NCBI RefSeq assembly: GCF_013378075.1 | Contig: NZ_CP051131.1 | Location: 1,054,001 to 1,118,000 of the forward strand | Direction of reading: 5' to 3' | Source: Parasphingopyxis algicola | GTDB lineage: Bacteria; Pseudomonadota; Alphaproteobacteria; Sphingomonadales; Sphingomonadaceae | Length of the DNA: 64,000 bases | Part shown: positions 7,944 through 17,412 of the stretch, one piece after another | Layout of the letters: each line of letters opens with the position of its first letter | Position numbering within the stretch: the first letter of the stretch is position 1 | Program-made: the position numbers and the translations under genes | The notes under the pieces: generated by a model | Databases searched by the model: none | What the model was told of the DNA's origin: nothing | What the model saw: only the letters and a program-made list of their open reading frames with translations

Positions 7944-8423
7944 ATGACGCAAGGCAATCCCGACGAGGCGCGGCCGCATGTGCGCTTTCCGCCGCCGCTC
8001 GTCTTTATCGGTTTCATGCTGCTGGGCCTTGCCGCCGACCGGCTGTTCGCCCTGCCGCCGCTCTCCGTCCCGCCGGCGCTCGGCTGGGCGGGGCTCGTTC
8101 TTGCAATCGCCGGCCTCGTGCTGATCGCCGTCGCCATCGGCCTTTTCCGCAAGGCCGGCGAAAATCCCGAACCCTGGACGCCGAGCGAAACGATGATCGC
8201 GTCCGGCCCCTACCGTCTGACCCGCAACCCGATGTATCTGGGCATGGCCGCCGTCCAGCTGGGCTTCGGCTTGTGGTGGCCGAGCATCGGCGTGCTCGTG
8301 CTGCTGCCGGTCGCCGTGATCCTGATCGACCGGACCGTCATCGCGAAGGAAGAAAGCTATCTGCGGGCCACTTTCGGTGAGGCGTATGACGGCTATTGCC
8401 GACAGGTCCGCCGCTGGATCTGA
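7944..8423 (+). CDS. Isoprenylcysteine carboxyl methyltransferase-like membrane protein
   Basis: A 159-residue membrane protein with three or four hydrophobic segments and the ICMT/PEMT signature GPYRLTRNPMYLGM (88-101), followed by EESYLRATFGEAYDGYCRQVRRW near the C-terminus. Members use SAM and methylate lipids or thiol-linked groups in the membrane. Bacteria have no known prenylated CaaX substrate for it, so the target is unknown. It is divergent from the BASS transporter gene and its 3' end abuts the convergent gcvPB gene with no gap. Confidence 0.85.
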   Translation: MTQGNPDEARPHVRFPPPLVFIGFMLLGLAADRLFALPPLSVPPALGWAGLVLAIAGLVLIAVAIGLFRKAGENPEPWTPSETMIASGPYRLTRNPMYLGMAAVQLGFGLWWPSIGVLVLLPVAVILIDRTVIAKEESYLRATFGEAYDGYCRQVRRWI

Positions 8424-9986
8424 CTATTCGGCCGCCTCCGCGGTTTCCGGCTCCGTCCAGACCAGCACCGGCTTGCGCGCCGCTCCGGTCTCGTCGAGCC
8501 GCCGACGCGGCGCATGGAACGGCGCGGCGTGGAGGCTTTCATCGCCGGCCTTCGCCCGCTCGACGACCGAACGCAGCGCGCCGATAAACTCGTCGAGCGC
8601 CGCCTTGCTCTCGGTCTCGGTCGGCTCGACGAGCATCGCGCCATGGACGACGAGCGGGAAATACATAGTCATCGGATGATAGCCCTCGTCGATCAGCGCT
8701 TTCGCCAGATCGAGCGTCGAAAAACCGTCCGCGAACCCTTTGTCCGAGAACAGCGCCTCGTGCATGCACGGCCCGCTCGCCGCGAACGGCGCGTCGAGCA
8801 CGTCTTCGAGGTTGCGCAGCACGTAATTTGCGTTGAGCACGGCGTCCTCGGCGACCTGCTTAAGCCCGTCCGCGCCATGGCTCATCATATAGGCGAGCGC
8901 GCGGGTGAACATGCCCATCTGGCCATGGAAGGCGACCATCCGGCCGAAGCTCGATTCATGGTGATCCTCGGCCGTTTCCTCTTCGATCAGGACATAATGG
9001 TCGCCCTGCTTCTCGACGAAGGGCAAGGGCGCGAAGGGCGCCAGCGCCTCGGAGAAAACCACCGGTCCGGATCCGGGGCCGCCGCCGCCGTGCGGCGTCG
9101 AGAAGGTCTTGTGGAGATTGATGTGCATCGCATCGACGCCGAGATCGCCGGGCCGGACGCGGCCGACGATCGCGTTGAAGTTCGCGCCGTCGCAATAGAC
9201 GAGCCCGCCGGCCGCATGCACCGCCTCCGAAATCCGCTTCATATCCGGTTCGAACAGGCCGCAGGTATTGGGATTGGTGATCATCACGCCGGCGACGTCC
9301 GGCCCGAGCCGTTCCTCGAGCGCGGCGAGATCGACCCGGCCTTCGGGCGTTGCGGGGATGTCTTCCACCCGATAGCCGGCGAATGCGGCGGTCGCCGGGT
9401 TGGTCCCGTGTGCGCTTTCGGGCACGAGAATGACTTCGCGGGCGTCGCCCCGCGCCTCGAGCGCCGAGCGGATCGCGAGGATGCCGCACAGTTCGCCATG
9501 GGCGCCGGCCTTGGGGCTCATCGCGACGGCCGGCATGCCGGTCAGCTTGCACAGCCATTCGCCGAGCTCATGAATGACTTCGAGCGCGCCCTGCACCGAA
9601 TCGATCGGCTGGAGCGGGTGGATATCGGCAAAGCCCTTCATCCGCGCGACGCGCTCGTTGAGCCGCGGATTGTGTTTCATCGTGCAGGAACCGAGCGGAA
9701 AGAGGCCGAGATCGATGGCATAGTTCATCCGCGACAGGCGCGTATAATGCCGCACGGTCTCGGGTTCGGACAGGCCGGCAAGGCCGATCGGGCGGTTGCG
9801 TTCAAGGCCGCCCAGACGGGTTTCGGCTTCGGGCGCCGCATCCAGATCGACACCGGTCCGGTCGGCGGCGCCGATCTCGAAGATCAGCGGTTCCTCGAGC
9901 ATCAGCGCGCGGTTGCCGGTGAACGTATCGGCGGCCCCCTCTGCCTCGAGCGGACGGGTCGGGCGGCCCTGATTGTTCATGCTCAT
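8424..9986 (-). CDS. gcvPB: Glycine dehydrogenase (decarboxylating) subunit 2
   Basis: P-protein subunit 2 (520 residues) of the glycine cleavage system. It decarboxylates glycine with pyridoxal phosphate and passes the aminomethyl group to lipoyl-GcvH. The cofactor lysine is K293 in the motif INLHKTFSTPHGGGGPGSGP. It is the last gene of the gcvT-gcvH-gcvPA-gcvPB operon and overlaps gcvPA by four bases. Expression of the whole operon is probably set by the glycine riboswitch upstream of gcvT. Confidence 0.97.
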   Translation of the reverse strand: MSMNNQGRPTRPLEAEGAADTFTGNRALMLEEPLIFEIGAADRTGVDLDAAPEAETRLGGLERNRPIGLAGLSEPETVRHYTRLSRMNYAIDLGLFPLGSCTMKHNPRLNERVARMKGFADIHPLQPIDSVQGALEVIHELGEWLCKLTGMPAVAMSPKAGAHGELCGILAIRSALEARGDAREVILVPESAHGTNPATAAFAGYRVEDIPATPEGRVDLAALEERLGPDVAGVMITNPNTCGLFEPDMKRISEAVHAAGGLVYCDGANFNAIVGRVRPGDLGVDAMHINLHKTFSTPHGGGGPGSGPVVFSEALAPFAPLPFVEKQGDHYVLIEEETAEDHHESSFGRMVAFHGQMGMFTRALAYMMSHGADGLKQVAEDAVLNANYVLRNLEDVLDAPFAASGPCMHEALFSDKGFADGFSTLDLAKALIDEGYHPMTMYFPLVVHGAMLVEPTETESKAALDEFIGALRSVVERAKAGDESLHAAPFHAPRRRLDETGAARKPVLVWTEPETAEAAE

Positions 9987-11365
9987 GCCGGTTCCCCTTC
10001 GCGCGCGGACTCCAGGACCGCTTCCAGCCCACGAGCCAGCGCCTCGACATCCGCATCGCTGGTCGTCTCGGTCACCGCGACGACCAACCCGTTGGCGAGC
10101 GCCGCCTCGTCGGGATACAGGCGGTTGAGCGACACGCCGGCCAATATCCGGTCGTCGGCGAGCTTGCGAACGATCCGGCGGGCCCGTTGCGGGAGGCGCA
10201 GGGTGAACTCGTTGAAGAAACTCTCATTGACGATGTCGACACCGGGAATCCGCGCTAGCCGGTCGGCCGCGCGCGCGGCCTTGGCGTGGTTCAGCGTCGC
10301 GAGCTCGCGCAATCCCCGCTCGCCGAGCAAGGTCATATGGATTGAGAAAGCCAGCGCGCAAAGCCCTGAATTCGTGCATATATTCGAAGTCGCCTTTTCG
10401 CGGCGGATATGTTGTTCGCGGGTCGACAGCGTCAGCACATAGCCGCGCTTGCCTTCGACATCCTGCGTTTCGCCGCACAGCCGCCCGGGCATCTGGCGGA
10501 CATATTTCTGGCTGCACCCGAACAGGCCGACATAAGGCCCGCCGAAATTCAGACCGACGCCGATCGACTGGCCTTCCCCCACCACGATATCCGCCCCCAT
10601 CTCACCTGGTGGAACCAGCGCACCGAGCGCCACCGGCTCGGTCACGACCGCGATCAGCAGCGCCTTGTGCGCATGCGCCTTGGCCGCCAGTTCGCTCATA
10701 TCGCCGATCCGGCCGAGGATATCGGGATATTGCACGACGACGCAGCTCGTTTCGTCGTCGATCCGGTCGAGCAAATCCGCGCTGTCGCCGCTCGCCGCCA
10801 GTTCCGGCGCGGAATGGACGATTTCATCCTTGGTGAAGCGCGCCATCGTCTTCGCGACGGACACATAGTGCGGGTGCAGCCCGGACGAGAGGATCGCCCT
10901 GCCTCGCTTCGTGATCCGCCGCGCCATGACGATCGCCTCCCAACAGGCCGTCGAACCGTCATACATCGAGGCGTTGGCGACATCGGTACCGAACAGCCGC
11001 GCGACCTGGGTCTGGAACTCGAACAGCATCTGCAGCGTGCCCTGCGCGATTTCGGGCTGGTACGGCGTATAGGCCGTCAGGAACTCGCCGCGCTGGATCA
11101 GGTGATCGACGCTTGCCGGAACATGGTGCCGATAGGCGCCGCAGCCGAGAAAGAACGGCATGTCGGCAGCCGCGCTGTTCTTGCGCGCCATCTGCCGGAA
11201 CGCGGCGTCGACCGCCATTTCCGACGCATGGTTCGGCAGGTCGCGGATCGGCCCGTCGAGCCGGGCCTCTTCGGGTACATCGCCGAACAGCGCATCGATA
11301 TCGGGCGCGCCGATTTTCGAAAGCATCGCCTGCCGATCGGCGGTTTCCAGCGGTAGATAGCGCAT
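9983..11365 (-). CDS. gcvPA: Glycine dehydrogenase (decarboxylating) subunit 1
   Basis: P-protein subunit 1 (460 residues), which pairs with GcvPB; in many bacteria the two are fused as GcvP. Recognisable stretches are MRYLPLETADRQAML at the N-terminus, FLGCGAYRHHVP and YTPYQPEIAQGTLQMLFEFQ. The start was set at the second of two adjacent ATGs (11365), seven bases after GGAG; the first is at 11368. It lies 40 bp downstream of gcvH and its last four bases overlap gcvPB. Confidence 0.95.
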   Translation of the reverse strand: MRYLPLETADRQAMLSKIGAPDIDALFGDVPEEARLDGPIRDLPNHASEMAVDAAFRQMARKNSAAADMPFFLGCGAYRHHVPASVDHLIQRGEFLTAYTPYQPEIAQGTLQMLFEFQTQVARLFGTDVANASMYDGSTACWEAIVMARRITKRGRAILSSGLHPHYVSVAKTMARFTKDEIVHSAPELAASGDSADLLDRIDDETSCVVVQYPDILGRIGDMSELAAKAHAHKALLIAVVTEPVALGALVPPGEMGADIVVGEGQSIGVGLNFGGPYVGLFGCSQKYVRQMPGRLCGETQDVEGKRGYVLTLSTREQHIRREKATSNICTNSGLCALAFSIHMTLLGERGLRELATLNHAKAARAADRLARIPGVDIVNESFFNEFTLRLPQRARRIVRKLADDRILAGVSLNRLYPDEAALANGLVVAVTETTSDADVEALARGLEAVLESAREGEPA

Positions 11366-11404
11366 CATATTTCTCCGTCGCGGCTCATGATCGAGCCGCT
11401 GCAA

Positions 11405-11776
11405 TTACAAACTATCGACGAACGCCTTGTAGGCCTTGGCATCCATCAGGCCTTCGAGCTGGCCGGCATCGGCCAAGGTCATGCGGAAGAACCAGCCCTC
11501 TTCCTCGGGCGAACCGTTGACCAGCGCCGGATCGTCGGCGAGCGCGTCATTGCCCTCGGTCACTTCGCCGGACACCGGCGCATAGACATCGCTCGCGGCC
11601 TTGACCGATTCGACGACCGCCGCCTCGCCGCCCTGCTCCAGCATCGTGCCGCTTTCCGGTACTTCGACGAACACGATATCGCCGAGCTGTTCCTGCGCAT
11701 AATCGGTGATCCCGATCGTCGCATGATCGCCATCGACATCGATCCATTCATGGTCTTCGGTAAAATAACGGGCCAT
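11405..11776 (-). CDS. gcvH: Glycine cleavage system H protein
   Basis: Lipoyl carrier protein of 123 residues. The lipoylated lysine is K59 in the motif [16 protein letters not shown]. It shuttles the aminomethyl group and electrons between P, T and L proteins. It lies 11 bp after gcvT in the riboswitch-led operon. The octanoyltransferase gene lipB, needed for its lipoylation, is at about 47.4 kb in this window. The L protein (lpd) is not in the window. Confidence 0.97.
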   Translation of the reverse strand: MARYFTEDHEWIDVDGDHATIGITDYAQEQLGDIVFVEVPESGTMLEQGGEAAVVESVKAASDVYAPVSGEVTEGNDALADDPALVNGSPEEEGWFFRMTLADAGQLEGLMDAKAYKAFVDSL

Positions 11777-11787
11777 CGCTGTTTTCC

Positions 11788-12963
11788 CTATTGCTTCGGT
11801 TGACGGTGATATCGGTGCGGAACGAACGGCATGGGGGTTACCGTCCCGGTAAAGGGTTTTCCGCGCTGTTCGAGCGTGATTACGGTGCCGGGCGCAGTAT
11901 CGCCCGCGGGCACATAGGCCATGGCGATCGGCTGTTGCAGGCTCGGCGAGAAACCGCCGCTCGTGACCTTGCCCGCGGCGTTGTCGTCGCCATTGACCAC
12001 GGTCGCGCCTTCGCGCACCGGCTGGCGGCCCTCTATCGTCAGGCCGACGCGCTTGCGGTCCGCGCCATTTTCGCGTTGCGCCAGAATCCTCGCCGCGCCC
12101 GGAAAGTCGGCCGCCTCGCGGCGGCGCTTCGAAAGCGCGAAACCGAGATCGGCCTCCACCGGCGTCGTTTCCGTATCGATATCATGGCCGTAGAGCGGCA
12201 ATCCCGCCTCGAGCCGGAGCGAATCGCGCGCGCCGAGACCGACGGGTTTCACCTCCGCCTGCCCCGCCAGCGCCTCGGCCAGCGCTTCGGCATGCCCGGC
12301 GGCAACCGATATCTCGAACCCGTCCTCGCCAGTATAGCCCGAGCGGCTGATCCACAGACCGACATCACCCGCATCGCGCGACCAGATGAAGCCGCCGGCC
12401 TGCATGAAATAGAGCGACGCCGTATCGGGCACGAGCCTGGCCAGCGCCGTGCCGGCCTTCGGCCCCTGGAGGGCGAGCAGCGCCCGGCCTTCGAGATGCC
12501 GGATATGGATGTCGTCGGGCAGCGTCTCGCGCAGATAGGCGATATCGCCATGCTTGGTCGCGCCGTTGACGACGAGGTAGAAATATTCGCCGTCCGCGTC
12601 CGGCGCCTCGCCCTCCGCCAGCCCGAAGCTTTCCGGGCCGGCATCGGCCAGCCGCGTCACCATCAGATCGTCGACGATCCCGCCATCGGGCGCGAGCAGC
12701 AGCGAATAGCGCATCCGCTCGGCGCCGAGCTTCCGGATCTCGCCGGGCAGAACGGTTTCGAGCGCCTTCGCCGCCTCCCGGCCGCTGACGATGAGCTGCC
12801 CCATATGGCTGACATCGAACAGGCCCGCGGACTCCCGCGTCCACAGATGCTCGGCCATGATGCCTTCATACTGGATCGGCATCGCATAGCCGGCAAAGCC
12901 GACCATCCGCGCGCCCTGGGCCCGGTGCCAATTGTCGAGGGGAAGTTTCGCGTCGTCGCCCAT
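11788..12963 (-). CDS. gcvT: Glycine cleavage system T protein (aminomethyltransferase)
   Basis: The 391-residue folate-dependent aminomethyltransferase releases ammonia and forms 5,10-methylene-tetrahydrofolate. Typical stretches are [26 protein letters not shown] and [13 protein letters not shown]. The ATG at 12963 was preferred because GGAG lies five bases upstream; a GTG two codons earlier sits on that site. It is the first gene of the gcv operon, about 40 bp below a tandem glycine riboswitch. Confidence 0.96.
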   Translation of the reverse strand: MGDDAKLPLDNWHRAQGARMVGFAGYAMPIQYEGIMAEHLWTRESAGLFDVSHMGQLIVSGREAAKALETVLPGEIRKLGAERMRYSLLLAPDGGIVDDLMVTRLADAGPESFGLAEGEAPDADGEYFYLVVNGATKHGDIAYLRETLPDDIHIRHLEGRALLALQGPKAGTALARLVPDTASLYFMQAGGFIWSRDAGDVGLWISRSGYTGEDGFEISVAAGHAEALAEALAGQAEVKPVGLGARDSLRLEAGLPLYGHDIDTETTPVEADLGFALSKRRREAADFPGAARILAQRENGADRKRVGLTIEGRQPVREGATVVNGDDNAAGKVTSGGFSPSLQQPIAMAYVPAGDTAPGTVITLEQRGKPFTGTVTPMPFVPHRYHRQPKQ

Positions 12964-12984
12964 TCTCACTCCATGACCAGAACC

Positions 12985-13192
12985 GGCCGGATTTCCACCC
13001 GGCCTGCCCCCTCTGTCACGGAAGCCTGAGAGCTTTCACCATGTACCGAAGTACACGGCTTACCCCTTCGGCGGGACATGGACGGGCCATATCCACTTTC
13101 CAGAGCACCGATTGGCTGCGCGGTCCTTCGGCCTGAGAGATTCCGGGGCGGTTGCTCCTTCGGCGGTGCGGCTGGCGCACTCTCTCCCGCGC
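12985..13192 (-). promoter_or_regulatory. Tandem glycine riboswitch controlling gcvTHPAPB
   Basis: On the minus strand two aptamers follow each other. The first has GCGGGAGAGAG, then CGCCGAAGGAGCAA, then TCTCAGGCC and AAGGACCGCG. The second has CGCCGAAGGGGTAAGCC, then GCTCTCAGGC and GACAGAGGGG. These conserved blocks, in order and in duplicate, are diagnostic of glycine riboswitches, which usually switch on gcv operons when glycine is abundant. Between the second aptamer and gcvT lies a perfect hairpin (GGCCGG, 8-base loop, CCGGCC; 12985-13004) with no U run, and the gcvT ribosome site is just beyond it, so control at translation is more likely than an intrinsic terminator. Confidence 0.93.
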
Positions 13193-13294
13193 GGCCATCT
13201 GCCGGTTGCCCGGCAGCGGCATAACCATCGCTTGGCCCGCGCCGGACGCAGAGTCAACGGCGATGTCGGCCAATCCGGTGACGGACGCGGCGGA

Positions 13295-13945
13295 TCAGCG
13301 CGCGGCGAGTTTTGCGGCCTTGGCGCGCCATTCATTCGCCAATACCGGCAACTCCGCGAGTTCGGCGACCGCGGGCCTGTCGGACTTGCCGTCGCCGCCG
13401 ACCAGCAATCCGAATACCCGTTCGACCGGCCAGCCGGCATGCGGGCGTTCGACGAGCGTCAATCGGTCGCCCGCCGCCACCCTGCCCGGCTCGATCACGC
13501 GGTAGTACCAGCCGGTCCGCCGGTGCTTGACCATCAGCGCGACAAGTTCGGGCCAGTCCATCACATGGCCCTGTTTCCAGCAGGGCTGCCGTCCCTGGCT
13601 GATTTCGACGAGAGCCGTGCCCAGACGGTAGCGATCGCCGATACAGGCCTCGGTCTCGACCAGCCCCGAAGTGGAGATATTCTCGCCGAAGGCGCCGGGA
13701 CGTTCGAGCTTCGGATGCATGAAGCTCTGCGATTCCCAAAAGGCGTAATGATCACGCGGATAGTGATGAATCGCCTTGTCCGGTCCGCCATGCACCCGCA
13801 AATCCGCCTGCTCGTCGCCGATCAGGCCGAGCATGCCGATCTCGACCGGGCCGGTCTCTTCGGTCTTCGCGATGGCGCTGAGTTCGTCGCCGCGGAGCGG
13901 TTCAGCCCGACCGGTAAGGACAGCCTCGACGGTCAGCGGCTCCAT
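13295..13945 (-). CDS. MOSC-domain protein, YiiM-like
   Basis: A 216-residue protein with the MOSC hallmarks [16 protein letters not shown] (48-63), GENISTSGL, and the conserved cysteine C122 in [10 protein letters not shown]-terminal alpha-helical extension ([14 protein letters not shown] onward) is as in YiiM. YiiM-type proteins bind molybdenum cofactor and reduce N-hydroxylated bases such as 6-hydroxylaminopurine; the substrate here is inferred. It ends about 100 bp upstream of the glycine riboswitch and begins five bases downstream of a lipoprotein gene on the same strand. Confidence 0.88.
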   Translation of the reverse strand: MEPLTVEAVLTGRAEPLRGDELSAIAKTEETGPVEIGMLGLIGDEQADLRVHGGPDKAIHHYPRDHYAFWESQSFMHPKLERPGAFGENISTSGLVETEACIGDRYRLGTALVEISQGRQPCWKQGHVMDWPELVALMVKHRRTGWYYRVIEPGRVAAGDRLTLVERPHAGWPVERVFGLLVGGDGKSDRPAVAELAELPVLANEWRAKAAKLAAR

Positions 13946-13950
13946 CGCCG

Positions 13951-14604
13951 TCAGCGCGTGGCGTTGTATTCGAGCTGGTCCGCCTCGAGCTGGAACCCGA
14001 TCAGCAGCTCATAGGTGACATTATTGACCGCCGTCCGGACCGTGGGATCCGCCATCGGATCGAGCGCCGCATCGGCATCGCCCGGGCGGCGGCGGCGGGT
14101 CAGCCGTTCCTCGATATCGGGCGGCAAGGTCAGCGCCGCCCGCGAAATCCGGGCCGTCGCCTGGCCGTTGGTGCTCGCGCGATACTGGCCGTCGGCAAAG
14201 GTCAGGCCCACCCGGCCGATCTCCTTGGAGACGATCTGGCCGTTGCCGCGCAGGACGGTCGCGAAATAGGGAAGAACGATCTGCCGTTCGCCGCGCGGAT
14301 CGGTGCGCCGCGCCTGGACCTCGAAGCTCGCGATGGTCTGGACGTTATCGGCTTCGTCGGCGCAATTGGCGCGGATATTGGTGATTACGGCGGTGGCGTC
14401 GATCGCACTCGCCTCGCGGCTGGAACGGGGATTGAACAGCGTGATCTCGTTGGTGTGCACCGGCGTGGCGACCGCCGGGCATGCCGTACGGTTTACGAGC
14501 AGGCCGATCCCCGATTCGCCCGTGCTGATGACATCGCGGCGTCCGCACGAAACCAGCACGAGCCCGATAGCGGCGACGAGAGCGATATTTCCATATTTCC
14601 GCAC
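13951..14604 (-). CDS. Putative lipoprotein, unknown function
   Basis: With the GTG start at 14604 the product has 217 residues and begins with [20 protein letters not shown], a lipoprotein signal with lipobox LVSC. AGGGA lies eight bases before this start. The frame stays open for 30 codons upstream but that part lacks a ribosome site and overlaps the ispH leader. The mature part is mixed alpha/beta with no motif I recognise. It is divergent from ispH and five bases from the MOSC gene. Confidence 0.75.
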   Translation of the reverse strand: MRKYGNIALVAAIGLVLVSCGRRDVISTGESGIGLLVNRTACPAVATPVHTNEITLFNPRSSREASAIDATAVITNIRANCADEADNVQTIASFEVQARRTDPRGERQIVLPYFATVLRGNGQIVSKEIGRVGLTFADGQYRASTNGQATARISRAALTLPPDIEERLTRRRRPGDADAALDPMADPTVRTAVNNVTYELLIGFQLEADQLEYNATR

Positions 14605-14712
14605 AAACAAATCCCTACTCTGTATACTGGCATCGGCAATCGATGCCCAAAACGCCGCTCCCTCATAGGAAGCGGGTTCCGTCGCTGCAAGCAATCGCGT
14701 AAGGCCAGTCGC

Positions 14713-15663
14713 ATGAACGACAGCAAAACCGCTTTGACCCTGCTAATCGCCGCGCCGCGCGGATTTTGCGCCGGTGTCGATCGCGCGATCCGCATCGTCG
14801 AGCTGGCGATCGAGAAATACGGCGCACCGGTCTATGTGCGGCACGAGATCGTCCATAACCGCTATGTCGTCGACGCGCTGAAGGAACAGGGCGCGATCTT
14901 CGTCGAAACGCTCGAAGACGTGCCGGACGGCGTCCCGGTGGTCTTTTCCGCACACGGCGTACCCAAGGCGGTGCCAGCAAAAGCGGAGGAACGCGGTCTC
15001 GAATATGTCGATGCGACGTGCCCGCTGGTATCCAAGGTCCATCGCCAGGCCGAACGGCTCGTCGAAAAAGGCCAGCACATCGTGTTCATCGGTCATCGCG
15101 ATCATCCGGAAGTCGTCGGCACCTTCGGCCAGGTTCCGCCGGGCGCGATGACCCTGGTCGAAACGGCCCAGGATGCGGAAAGCGTCGAGATCCCCGATGC
15201 CGACAATCTCGGTTTCCTGACCCAGACGACGCTGTCGGTCGACGACACGATCGAGATCATCGACGTGCTGCGCCGCCGTTTTCCGAACATCAACGCGCCG
15301 CGCAGCGAGGATATCTGTTACGCGACCTCGAACCGGCAGGATGCCGTCAAGGCGATCGCGGCGAGCTGCGATGCGATGCTCGTCATCGGCGCGCCGAACA
15401 GTTCCAACTCGCTGCGCCTCGTCGAAGTCGCGGAGCGTGAGGGCACTAGCGCGCGGCTCATCCAGCGCGCTACCGAAATCGATTTCGAATGGCTCGACGG
15501 CGTCGCGACGCTCGGCATCACCGCCGGTGCTTCGGCGCCCGAGATACTGGTCCGCGAGGTCGTCGACTGGCTGGCCGAACGCTTCGATATCACCGAACGC
15601 GAAGTGGAAACGACGCGCGAAAAGATGCTGTTCAAACTGCCCCGCGGCCTCGAAGCCGCCTAA
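14713..15663 (+). CDS. ispH: 4-hydroxy-3-methylbut-2-enyl diphosphate reductase
   Basis: Last enzyme of the MEP isoprenoid pathway, 316 residues. Three cysteines hold the Fe-S cluster: C19 ([11 protein letters not shown]), C103 (DATCPLV) and C202 ([10 protein letters not shown]). The substrate-facing motifs SAHGVP, HRDHPEV and TQTTLS are present. The start at 14713 has AAGG eight bases upstream and gives the family's normal length. thrB follows after six bases, and then rnhA, so the three are probably one transcript. Confidence 0.96.
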   Translation: MNDSKTALTLLIAAPRGFCAGVDRAIRIVELAIEKYGAPVYVRHEIVHNRYVVDALKEQGAIFVETLEDVPDGVPVVFSAHGVPKAVPAKAEERGLEYVDATCPLVSKVHRQAERLVEKGQHIVFIGHRDHPEVVGTFGQVPPGAMTLVETAQDAESVEIPDADNLGFLTQTTLSVDDTIEIIDVLRRRFPNINAPRSEDICYATSNRQDAVKAIAASCDAMLVIGAPNSSNSLRLVEVAEREGTSARLIQRATEIDFEWLDGVATLGITAGASAPEILVREVVDWLAERFDITEREVETTREKMLFKLPRGLEAA

Positions 15664-15669
15664 TCCCGC

Positions 15670-16629
15670 ATGGCGGTCTATACTCATGTTTCCGCCGAGC
15701 GGATCGCGCAGCTGCTCGAGAATTACGATGTCGGTACGCTGGTGTCCGCCAAGGGCATCGCCGAGGGCGTCGAAAACAGCAACTATCTGATCGAGACCAG
15801 CGAAAGCCGGTTTATCCTGACCCTGTACGAGAAACGGGTCGACGCGGCGGACCTGCCCTTCTTCTTCAAACTGCTGGATCATCTGGCCGGTCGCGGCCAA
15901 CCGGTGCCGCCGGCAATCGCCGATCGCGCGGGCCGGCAGATCCAGACGGTCGAAGGCCGGCCCGCCTGCCTGATCGCCTTTCTCCCCGGCGTGTCGCCCG
16001 GCGAACCGAATGCCAGCCAGGCCCGTGCAACGGGCGCGGCGCTCGGCGACCTGCACCATGCACTGGCGGACTTCGCGGATGAACGGCCCAACAGACTGTC
16101 GCTTCCCGGCTGGCACGAGCTGGCCGATAGGTGCGGCGATGCCCTGAACGGGATCGCGCCCGGTTTGCAGGATGCCGTGCGCGAAGAACTGGCGTTTCTC
16201 GACGCGCACTGGCCGGACGGACTACCGCGCTCCGCGATCCATGCCGATCTCTTTCCCGACAATGTGCTGATGCTCGACGACGCGGTGACCGGTATCATCG
16301 ATTTCTATTTCGCCTGCACCGATATCCGGGCCTATGACTTGGCGGTGACCCATGCGGCCTGGTGCTTCGATGACGACGGCACGGGTTTCGATGCGGATCG
16401 CTCCCGCGCGCTGATCGCAGGCTATACCGACCATCAGCCGCTCGGCGATGACGAGCGGGCCGCAATGCCTGCGCTCGCGCGCGGCGCGGCCTTGCGCTTC
16501 CTGCTGACCCGCGCCTGGGACTGGCTCAATACGCCCCCCGACGCGCTGGTCACGCGCAAGGATCCCCTCGCCTTTCTCCGCCGGCTGGAATTCTATCGCG
16601 CGGCGGACGACAGGTTGTTCGCACCATGA
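15670..16629 (+). CDS. thrB: Homoserine kinase, aminoglycoside-phosphotransferase type
   Basis: A 319-residue kinase of the ThrB type common in alphaproteobacteria, which belongs to the choline-kinase/APH fold and not to the GHMP family. It has the N-lobe motif [15 protein letters not shown], the catalytic loop HADLFPDN (H191, D193, N198) and the metal-binding D211 in IIDFYFA. It phosphorylates homoserine in threonine synthesis. It lies between ispH (6 bp) and rnhA (4-bp overlap). Confidence 0.93.
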   Translation: MAVYTHVSAERIAQLLENYDVGTLVSAKGIAEGVENSNYLIETSESRFILTLYEKRVDAADLPFFFKLLDHLAGRGQPVPPAIADRAGRQIQTVEGRPACLIAFLPGVSPGEPNASQARATGAALGDLHHALADFADERPNRLSLPGWHELADRCGDALNGIAPGLQDAVREELAFLDAHWPDGLPRSAIHADLFPDNVLMLDDAVTGIIDFYFACTDIRAYDLAVTHAAWCFDDDGTGFDADRSRALIAGYTDHQPLGDDERAAMPALARGAALRFLLTRAWDWLNTPPDALVTRKDPLAFLRRLEFYRAADDRLFAP

Positions 16630-17069
16630 GCCTGGTCGAGATTTTCACCGACGGCGCCTGCAAGGGCAATCCCGGTCCCGGCGGCTGGGGCGCGATCATC
16701 CGCTATAACGCGCATGAAAAAGAACTATCGGGTGCCGAGGCCGAAACGACGAACAACCGCATGGAGCTGATGGCGGCGATCCGCGCGCTCCAGGCGCTCA
16801 AGCGGCCGAGCCGCGTGAAGCTGACGACCGACAGCAATTACGTGAAGGACGGGATCACCAAATGGATCCATGGCTGGCTGCGCAACAACTGGCGCACCGC
16901 CGCGAAAAAACCGGTCAAGAATGCCGAACTCTGGCAGGAGCTGCTCGCCGCCACCGAGCCGCACGATATCGAATGGGCATGGGTCCGTGGTCATAACGGG
17001 CATCCGGACAATGAACGCGCCGACCGCCTCGCCAGCGATGCGGCGGAGGCGATCAGCGTAAGACATTGA
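16626..17069 (+). CDS. rnhA: Ribonuclease HI
   Basis: A 147-residue RNase H with all four active-site acids in place: D9 ([16 protein letters not shown]), E47 (NNRMELMAA), D69 (TTDSNYV) and the final aspartate in [12 protein letters not shown]. It cuts RNA in RNA-DNA hybrids. The ATG overlaps the thrB stop (ATGA), indicating translational coupling. Confidence 0.97.
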   Translation: MSLVEIFTDGACKGNPGPGGWGAIIRYNAHEKELSGAEAETTNNRMELMAAIRALQALKRPSRVKLTTDSNYVKDGITKWIHGWLRNNWRTAAKKPVKNAELWQELLAATEPHDIEWAWVRGHNGHPDNERADRLASDAAEAISVRH

Positions 17070-17106
17070 TTGTCAGAACGTTGCCGGCGCAACGTCGCCG
17101 CACCGG

Positions 17107-17128
17107 GACTCAACCGCTAGGTTGAGTC
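17107..17128. terminator. Hairpin between convergent rnhA and the DUF1508 gene
   Basis: A perfect 9-bp stem (GACTCAACC, loop GCTA, GGTTGAGTC) without a T run. A weaker hairpin (CGTTG...CAACG, near 17080-17095) precedes it. Its place between two convergent genes fits a bidirectional transcription end. Confidence 0.4.
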
Positions 17129-17143
17129 TGACGAAAACGTCTC

Positions 17144-17320
17144 TCAGCTATTATCTTCGATGGGGGCGTTGGGGCCTTTGGTCTGGATCGACTTGATGGC
17201 ATTCTTGGCGCTCGACTTGCTCGAATAGCCCTCGGTCGAGAACATCACTTCGGAATTATATTTGAAGCGAACCCGGAACTCGCCCTTCTTGTCTTTCCAG
17301 ATTTCGAACTTGTGCGCCAT
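17144..17320 (-). CDS. DUF1508 (YegP-like) small protein
   Basis: A 58-residue protein with one DUF1508 unit: FEIWKDKKGEFRVRFKYNSE followed by the STEGYSSKSSAKNAI segment. Escherichia coli YegP has two such units. The function is not established. The internal ATG at 17320 was preferred to one five codons earlier because GGGAGG precedes it at normal spacing. Confidence 0.85.
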   Translation of the reverse strand: MAHKFEIWKDKKGEFRVRFKYNSEVMFSTEGYSSKSSAKNAIKSIQTKGPNAPIEDNS

Positions 17321-17412
17321 CGGGCCCTCCCACATGTGTATCGGTCAGCGAGGGATAGGCGAACGCGGACCAAAGGCAAAGGCCAACCGTCCCGAAACTG
17401 TAACTTTCGCGA

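Noticed and set aside
8514-10442. Plus-strand open frame of 642 codons opposite gcvPB
   Set aside because: It is a GC-driven shadow of gcvPB and gcvPA. The composition is rich in Arg and His and no family pattern is visible.
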